A stretch of DNA of 56,599 bases from Bog-793 sp035625025 (lineage in GTDB: Bacteria; Actinomycetota; Acidimicrobiia; Acidimicrobiales; Bog-793). Each line of letters begins with the position of its first letter. Position 1 is the stretch's first letter. A model generated the notes under the pieces. That model was given only the letters and a program-made list of their open reading frames with translations. It had not been told where the DNA came from and made no database searches. The position numbers and the translations under genes were made by a program. Positions 51,192 to 56,599 of this stretch are shown here, piece after piece. Location: positions 1 to 56,599 of the forward strand of contig DASPQJ010000020.1 of the NCBI GenBank assembly GCA_035625025.1. Direction: 5' to 3'.

Positions 51192-52226
51192 ATGCCGACT
51201 ATCGCCGTCGTAATGGCAACCTTCAACGGTGAGGCTTGGCTTAACGATCAGTTAGCGAGCATTGCTCAACAAACTCGGCTTCCCGATCGGCTGGTCATCT
51301 CCGACGATGGATCCACCGACAATACGGTCGAACTCGCCAAAGACTTCGCACGGGGCGCGCCCTTCGAGGTCGTCTTGCTTGAAGGCCCACACGCCGGCAT
51401 CGCGGAGAACTTCTGGTACGCGGCGCGACATGCCCACACCTCAGTCATCGCTTGGTGTGACCAGGACGATGTCTGGTTCCCGCAGAAGTTAGAGCTATGC
51501 GAAAGTCTGATGGAGACGAACAACGTACCCTACGTAACCCATTCCGCTCTCGTCACTGATGCCGCTCTCGTACCGCGGGACCAGCTGTTTCCTCGTTACC
51601 GGAAAACTCGCGTAGTCCAGGCGCTTGCAGGAGATCCGTGGTGGTGCGCGCCTGGGTTTACGACGCTCTTTCGCGCGGAGCTCCTGCAACTCGCACGGTG
51701 GGATGATCGGCCTGTCTTACAGATGGGCTCGCGCTTGGGTCACGATAATGTCATCGCGTTACTCGCGTTCGCGACAGGTCCACGCCTGGAAATAAGCGAT
51801 GTAATGGCGAACTACCGACAGCACGAGTCGAATAAGGCCGGAGCTCCCAAGAAGATCGGCGTCCTTGAGAAATCCCGGTTTGCGCTTGCTCTCCCGTCAA
51901 CCGCTCATTCCGATCGAGCCGAAATCGCCAGTGTCTATGCGGAGTTCATTGCCATGTGCGACCCCCTCAATACGGAGGCGATCGACTACTTCTCCGTTCT
52001 TCAGGCGCGTTCCCTGCGGCGGGCCAAGATCCAACAGTCCCCAGGCCGTCTGAGCGGGGCGTGCAATCTTCTGGTTGCGCTTGCACAAGGCGATTTCGGT
52101 CGTAAGTCGCGCGGTCGCTTCGGTGTACGCGCGCTCGCACGCGACTTGATGGCACTCGGCCTCGGCGCGCATCGTTACCGGCGCTCGTCTCAGAAGAGAG
52201 TCTCACCAGGGTCCCCGTCGGACTGA
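51192..52226 (+). CDS. Family 2 glycosyltransferase (rhamnosyltransferase-like)
   Basis: A 344-residue GT-A enzyme. IAVVMATFNGEAWLNDQLAS (near 4), ISDDGSTDNT (near 36) and WCDQDDVWFPQKL (near 92; the DQDD metal site) are typical of rhamnosyl/galactosyl-transferases of the WbbL/RfbF type. ANYRQHESN (near 211) is the conserved H-rich end of the catalytic domain. No membrane helix. ATG 51192 is preceded by GGAGACGG at some distance. It converges with the acyltransferase-like gene. Confidence 0.87.
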   Translation: MPTIAVVMATFNGEAWLNDQLASIAQQTRLPDRLVISDDGSTDNTVELAKDFARGAPFEVVLLEGPHAGIAENFWYAARHAHTSVIAWCDQDDVWFPQKLELCESLMETNNVPYVTHSALVTDAALVPRDQLFPRYRKTRVVQALAGDPWWCAPGFTTLFRAELLQLARWDDRPVLQMGSRLGHDNVIALLAFATGPRLEISDVMANYRQHESNKAGAPKKIGVLEKSRFALALPSTAHSDRAEIASVYAEFIAMCDPLNTEAIDYFSVLQARSLRRAKIQQSPGRLSGACNLLVALAQGDFGRKSRGRFGVRALARDLMALGLGAHRYRRSSQKRVSPGSPSD

Positions 52227-52267
52227 GGGAACCATATTCGCCGTCAATGATGCGAACGCATTTGGGT

Positions 52268-53287
52268 TCATGATCCCGCTCGGATTCGCATTTGAGCGCG
52301 TCGCTTGGACCTCTGGATAATTCGCCGATATGCGGCGCGGATCAGCGTCTCGGCACGGCTCGCCCACACCGCACCGCCCCCTACCCCGTAGGAAGCGTTT
52401 GCAAGTTTGAATTTATACGGGTCTTGCCCTGCACCGAGGTCGATTCGAGTTACCCCTTGATTCCCGGCGTGCTCAGCAAGGCTTAGCCACATTATCGTCC
52501 CGGGTGAGAACCGACTGAGACTCGCATCGAAGGCACAGAACCACCCGCAGAGCGCCTGTGGTCCCATTATCCCGAGCAATAGCGCGATCGGGAGTTCATC
52601 CGCGAAGACGCCGCTTAGTCGACCTGCACAATCCCTGTTCTCCGACATCGTGACGTCTTCCACAATCCGCAAGGCGCTTGAATCTGACAACAATCTCTGC
52701 ACCCCGTAATGCCTGGATGACTCCCAGTCGATGAGCTGCGGGAGATATTTCAATCCTGGGGAGCACCATTTATACGACAATGGGCCGGCCACCCGCTCGA
52801 GATTCCGACGTTTACGGGTGGTCTTCGTGACGAGGGATCGGCTTAAACTCTCAACGTATGATTTATATCCGTCGGCGAGGCTGATCACTTGGCATTGCAC
52901 CGCCGTCTCAGGATAATGGTATGGGACAAGAACGCCTTGCTGTTGAGGGGCCGCCTGGAAGCGCCATCCTCTCAGGCCCGCGGCCCTCACGACCGAGCGC
53001 GGATCGAACGCTGTCCCGGAGCCGATGAACCCGTGGAGATTGTTCATGGGCCAGCCGATTGGCATGCCGATGTTGTTCGAGTGAATCTCGTAGGGAAGGA
53101 ACGCCGCGATCTGGCCGTCCTCCTCGACCACGGCAACGCGGGCATTTGGCCGAGCTCGCCCGACGATTTGTGTGAAGGTGAAGGAGAAGAACGGGTTGAG
53201 CGTGATAGGTGACAGTTCTTGGAAGTTGGCCCACAGTGCGCCCTCGGCGGGCCCAAGCTGGTCCGGTCGGACGACGCTGACGTGCAC
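52268..53287 (-). CDS. CelD/BcsL-type GNAT-fold acyltransferase-like protein
   Basis: A 339-residue protein with tandem GNAT folds of the BioF2/FemAB-like class. The C-terminal RIDLGAGQDPYKFKLANASY (near 287) matches the family's DFGRG-D-PYK motif. The N-terminal LNPFFSFTFTQIVG (near 30) matches its other signature. Relatives are found in exopolysaccharide and cellulose gene clusters and are thought to transfer acyl groups to sugars. GTG 53287 with AGAGG 8 bases upstream is preferred to the TTG at 53302. Confidence 0.83.
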   Translation of the reverse strand: MHVSVVRPDQLGPAEGALWANFQELSPITLNPFFSFTFTQIVGRARPNARVAVVEEDGQIAAFLPYEIHSNNIGMPIGWPMNNLHGFIGSGTAFDPRSVVRAAGLRGWRFQAAPQQQGVLVPYHYPETAVQCQVISLADGYKSYVESLSRSLVTKTTRKRRNLERVAGPLSYKWCSPGLKYLPQLIDWESSRHYGVQRLLSDSSALRIVEDVTMSENRDCAGRLSGVFADELPIALLLGIMGPQALCGWFCAFDASLSRFSPGTIMWLSLAEHAGNQGVTRIDLGAGQDPYKFKLANASYGVGGGAVWASRAETLIRAAYRRIIQRSKRRAQMRIRAGS

Positions 53288-53697
53288 GGCAGTACCTCTC
53301 AATTCAGGTGATATACCTCGCTGAAATATGCCGCAATAGCCATCGGGGCACTACGACCATGATGTGACCGTCTCCAGCACCAGTATCAGCATCTATACCT
53401 GAGGTTAGCAGCCTCTATCGGGGGAACTCGGGGGCCTCCGTCGTCATGGCACTGGGGAATCGTGAGCCCGCGAAAGTGCCTCGGCCGCGGTTTGCCCTAT
53501 CACGAATCGGAGCAGCTCTGCCCTTCCTGGTGAGCGTGCATCTCCTGGCGGATAGACAAATCCGAGACCGTTGGCGATCCAGCACGTCGTGCAGCCTTGC
53601 GGTGCCTCCGACGCCACGCACCCGACCTCGGATCAACGCTCCTCAATCTGCCCTCGTCCTCCGACGATGCAACTTCCAAGCGTGACGCAAACGAGCG
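53288..53697. other. Divergent intergenic region, 410 bases
   Basis: Between the acyltransferase-like gene and the flippase gene. No supported gene; a 79-codon plus-strand frame at 53446 has no domain. AGGTGATATACCT (53306-53318) is an AT-rich near-palindrome just upstream of the minus-strand gene and may be a regulator site. Confidence 0.45.
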
Positions 53698-55233
53698 ATG
53701 ATCTTGTCCGCGATGCCGGACTCTGTGACGACTCCAGCCGGGCACTCGGCCGACCTTCCTGATTTTCGAGACTTCGTCAGGCCGCGACGCCGCATCTTCA
53801 TCAGCACGTCCTCACTCTTCGCGTCGAATGTGCTCATCGCGGCTCTCGGTGCCGTGGCGCTCAGGCTGATGACCCATCGGCTAGGTCCCGATAGTTACGG
53901 AATCTTTGTTGCAGCCGGAACATTCGTCTCTGCGTGGGAGCTTCTGACCGACCTAGGTGTGAATGCCCTCACGGGACGTGAGATCGCGCGCAGCCCGAAG
54001 GATGCGGGGCAGATTCTCAGCTTCAACCTCGGTCTCCGGCTTTCCCTGAGCGCCTTGCTGATCCCGGTCGTCTGGGTGGTCGGAGATCTCGTGTATCGGA
54101 GTTCGCCCGGAAACGTCCGTTTTGGCGTTGTGATCGTCGCCATCACAGTTCCCTTTGACGCTATCCGGGCTGTATCGCTCGGCTACTACGTGGCCAGCAT
54201 CGCGAATCACTGGGTAGCAGCGATCAATCTGCTTCAACAGGTTCTGTGGGTAACTGCGTTGGCAACGGCTCTCGCCTTGGGCGCCGGCGTCAGGGGATGC
54301 TTCTGCGCCTATCTCGGATCGATGGTTGTCCTTGCCACCGTCGCATACCTAGTCGTCAGGCAACAGGTTCCTTTTCGTCCGCGGTTCGGCTTCGGAGACT
54401 GGGCCAAGATCATCCGTCAGTCCATCAGTATCGGTGTGATCCAGATCGTCAGCGTTGTGTACCTCAGGGCGGGCGTTGTCATGCTCAGCCTGATGACTTC
54501 CGTCTACCAAGTGGCCATATACGGAGTCGCCTACTCCATCGTCGGGTTCTTTGTCCTCATTCCGGCAGCCTTTATGACAAGCCTCCTGCCCCTCATGACC
54601 CGGAGCCGGACAGAGGACTTGAAACACCTCATCGACTGGGCAGTGTCCTATATGGCTGCGGTCAGCTGCCTTATCGTGGCGGGCACCATCTGCATTGGCA
54701 CTCAGGTCATTCGACTTCTCGCGGGGAGCAAATTCGCGGGCTCCGCAGTTCCGCTGTCCATTCTCGCGTTCTCGATCATCTTTACCGCATTCAACAACAT
54801 CTTTGGATTCGCGAGCTTCGCCCGCGACCGTCATCACAAGTTGGTGTACATCAATCTTGGTACCCTCGTCCTCAACGTCGTTCTCAACGTCCTTACCATC
54901 CCTCGTTGGAAGGTCACCGGCGTTGCATGCAGCACCGTGATCTCGGAAGCATTCGCGCTCGTTGGCACGTACCTCCTATTCCGCTACGCCGTTGGCGTGC
55001 GGGCGGCACTCGCGCGACCGCTCCTTCGTCCGCTGGCCGCTGCCGGGACGGCCGTCGCCGTGTTTCGCTTCTGGCTCTGGTCACCCCACGCGGACGCGCT
55101 GCTGACCATCGTGTTGGGCGCCGGCGTCACGGGGCTTTTCCTCGCGGTATTGGGACTCTTGCGAGGCCTTCCCCCAGATCTGCGTGTGGCCAGTCGACGA
55201 GCGATCAACGTTGTGTTGGGCCACGAGCGCTAG
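53698..55233 (+). CDS. Wzx-type polysaccharide flippase (MOP/MVF superfamily)
   Basis: A 511-residue membrane protein with 12-14 hydrophobic segments starting near residue 37. The RRRIFISTSSLFASNVLIA entry and RLGPDSYGIFVAAGTF (near 62) are the usual first-helix and loop motifs of oligosaccharide flippases. It would move undecaprenyl-linked repeat units across the membrane, making it the export step for the glycans built by the surrounding glycosyltransferases. ATG 53698 or 53713 are both possible starts. No Wzy polymerase is visible within the window. Confidence 0.9.
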   Translation: MILSAMPDSVTTPAGHSADLPDFRDFVRPRRRIFISTSSLFASNVLIAALGAVALRLMTHRLGPDSYGIFVAAGTFVSAWELLTDLGVNALTGREIARSPKDAGQILSFNLGLRLSLSALLIPVVWVVGDLVYRSSPGNVRFGVVIVAITVPFDAIRAVSLGYYVASIANHWVAAINLLQQVLWVTALATALALGAGVRGCFCAYLGSMVVLATVAYLVVRQQVPFRPRFGFGDWAKIIRQSISIGVIQIVSVVYLRAGVVMLSLMTSVYQVAIYGVAYSIVGFFVLIPAAFMTSLLPLMTRSRTEDLKHLIDWAVSYMAAVSCLIVAGTICIGTQVIRLLAGSKFAGSAVPLSILAFSIIFTAFNNIFGFASFARDRHHKLVYINLGTLVLNVVLNVLTIPRWKVTGVACSTVISEAFALVGTYLLFRYAVGVRAALARPLLRPLAAAGTAVAVFRFWLWSPHADALLTIVLGAGVTGLFLAVLGLLRGLPPDLRVASRRAINVVLGHER

Positions 55234-55309
55234 GGGATTGCGCCGCGAACAAGGTCCCGGCTGACTCCGATGCGAGTGCGACCAGAACTTGACGCGCCTG
55301 GTCTTTTCG

Positions 55310-56380
55310 TTAACCGCTCCTGATTTTCGCGAGCAAACCCTCGACGAATCCGAGTTCTCCGGCAAGGTCCTCGATCAAGCGCACGTAGGGATACAGCATC
55401 GGTTCCGCGGTCGATGTTTCCTGACACCGACGAAACCACCCTCGATACAAAAGGAGCGGCAACAACGCGAGGGCGAAGGTGCCGAGTTTGAACCGCCACG
55501 CAAACAAAGGGGCCAGCAGCCCCGCAATGAGAAGCGGGATCGGTTGGACGGTCGGAATACCTCCTTCTCGCGCGTACCTCTCCCCATGGGACCGCCCGTA
55601 GGCTCGAGCACGTCGCAGGGAATCCCCTAGATTCGGACGAAAATCATGAGGCATTTCCATATCCGGCACGAATTGCACCGTCTCGGGCCCGTGTGCGTCC
55701 TGGAGACGCCTGCAGACCTCCTCTTCCTCGCCGCCGAAGTGAATCTTCGGATCGAACCCCCCGACTTCCCGCAAGGCAGACAACCGGACCGACATGTTGG
55801 CACCCGCCGTGCTGCGAACGGCGCGTCGACCAGTTCCGTGCGGGCACGGGAGTAGGGCCCGACGAAGCCGTGAGGCGAACCCGGGGTTCCGATCGCCCTC
55901 AAGTTCCAGCGCCCGAAGCGGTTCCCGGAATTCGACGTAACGTCGATTGAAGGAGTCGACGGCAAGAGGCCGCACGCTCCCTCCAATGACGGTCACTTCG
56001 CGAGGCGCCTGCCGCCATTCCTCGGCAAGCCGTTGGACCCAATCCGGTGAAGGAACGCAGTCGTCGTCCACCATCGCGAGGATCACACCCCGGGCCATCT
56101 TCGTGGCCTGTTGGAGAGCGGAGCCGCGCCCGAGGTTCTCGTCGAGCCGAATCACGGTCGCCCCCGCTTGCGCCGCGATGGCAGCCGTATCGTCACTGGA
56201 ACCATCGTCGACGACGATGACTTCAAAAGGCGTCGAGTGAACCTGTTGATTCAGTGCCTTGAGCGCTGCTCCGATCCTGTCCGCTCCGTTGAACGAGCAG
56301 ACCGCGACAGTGATCACCGGAGCGGCGGGAACATCGTCAGGTGTCCCACCGCCATGTCGTTGATCGATCGATTCGATCAC
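55310..56380 (-). CDS. Membrane-associated family 2 glycosyltransferase
   Basis: A 356-residue GT-A enzyme. ITVAVCSFNGADRIGAALKA (near 24), VVDDGSSDDT (near 57) and AMVDDDCVPSPDWVQRL (near 97; DDD metal site) are clear; FGGEEEEVCRRLQDAHG (near 215) supplies the catalytic acidic cluster. Two C-terminal helices (about 275-310) anchor it. GTG 56380 follows AAGGGG at 7 bases; an in-frame GTG lies at 56404. Last gene of the island within the window. Confidence 0.87.
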   Translation of the reverse strand: MIESIDQRHGGGTPDDVPAAPVITVAVCSFNGADRIGAALKALNQQVHSTPFEVIVVDDGSSDDTAAIAAQAGATVIRLDENLGRGSALQQATKMARGVILAMVDDDCVPSPDWVQRLAEEWRQAPREVTVIGGSVRPLAVDSFNRRYVEFREPLRALELEGDRNPGFASRLRRALLPCPHGTGRRAVRSTAGANMSVRLSALREVGGFDPKIHFGGEEEEVCRRLQDAHGPETVQFVPDMEMPHDFRPNLGDSLRRARAYGRSHGERYAREGGIPTVQPIPLLIAGLLAPLFAWRFKLGTFALALLPLLLYRGWFRRCQETSTAEPMLYPYVRLIEDLAGELGFVEGLLAKIRSG

Positions 56381-56599
56381 GGCATCACCCCTTCTCCGCG
56401 GCACCTCGGGACGTTCGCGGCCACGCAGCAGAAACTCTGCGCTTCACGACGGATCCGGGCCATAGACGACGTCACTCCTCGAGGCATAGAGAACGGAACG
56501 GGTACGTCCGAAGTAACGGCTGGGGAAGACGAAGGATCCCGAAAGGTCGCCGATTGTCGCCCGCGCCGTATGATCCGTAACGTTCGTGGTCGTCGCCAG
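56381..56599. other. Right-edge region, no gene recognised
   Basis: 219 bases upstream of the last glycosyltransferase, cut by the window end. A 79-codon plus-strand frame is open but shows no domain. It presumably carries the promoter for the minus-strand gene. Confidence 0.4.

Noticed and set aside
1..56599. CRISPR arrays, insertion sequences, rRNA or tRNA genes
   Set aside because: No spaced direct repeats, transposase domains or structural RNA genes could be found by eye.

Overview
The window comes from a GC-rich actinobacterium. Pupylation machinery (Dop and the ARC/Mpa ATPase), mycothiol synthesis (MshC), coenzyme F420 synthesis (fused FO synthase FbiC) and an F420:NADP oxidoreductase, and a phosphatidylinositol-mannoside operon (PgsA, PatA, PimA) occur together only in Actinobacteria. 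Many GTG, TTG and apparently CTG starts and 4-nt overlaps fit that. A deep branch such as the Acidimicrobiia is my guess; nothing here proves it. No rRNA, tRNA, CRISPR array, insertion sequence or phage integrase was recognised.

Bases 1-6800 hold the left end of the Pup-proteasome locus on the minus strand (arc then dop, running off the edge), a mycothiol-dependent-type enzyme, a small conserved protein and a single-cluster ferredoxin on the plus strand, then trmI and three small overlapping genes, two or three of them membrane proteins. Bases 6957-13740 are a plus-strand run tal-zwf-pgl-fbiC-LOG, joining the oxidative pentose phosphate pathway to F420 synthesis. A cupin, a small helical protein and thiD follow.

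Bases 15275-31438 are a long minus-strand block read from right to left: npdG-mshC, thrS-HIT-pgsA-patA-pimA-M48 peptidase, yebC, ruvC-ruvA-ruvB, yajC-secD-secF-serS. The gene order thrS/HIT/pgsA/patA/pimA ... yebC ... ruvCAB ... secDF is the known mycobacterial order. Most joints are 1- to 4-nt overlaps. Bases 31554-35546 hold a Bcp peroxiredoxin, an EF-G-like GTPase and a GGDEF protein with a degenerate EAL domain.

Bases 35581-39114 are a minus-strand operon in which riboflavin synthase (ribE) overlaps an ABC importer with an NMT1/THI5-like binding protein, suggesting flavin or flavin-precursor uptake. Next come a MarR-regulated ABC exporter and a TPP-riboswitch-controlled thiM-thiE pair.

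Bases 44150-56599 are an extracellular-glycan island of visibly lower GC, with genes on both strands: six or seven glycosyltransferases, a Wzx-type flippase and a CelD/BcsL-type acyltransferase-like protein. They probably build and export a lipid-linked surface polysaccharide. The non-coding DNA here includes a 20-base perfect palindrome and a 60-base multi-stem element that no known family explains for me. Those two, the ribE-linked transporter, the PPP-F420 operon, an Asp-ligand-type ferredoxin and the unusual start codons are the best points to follow up.
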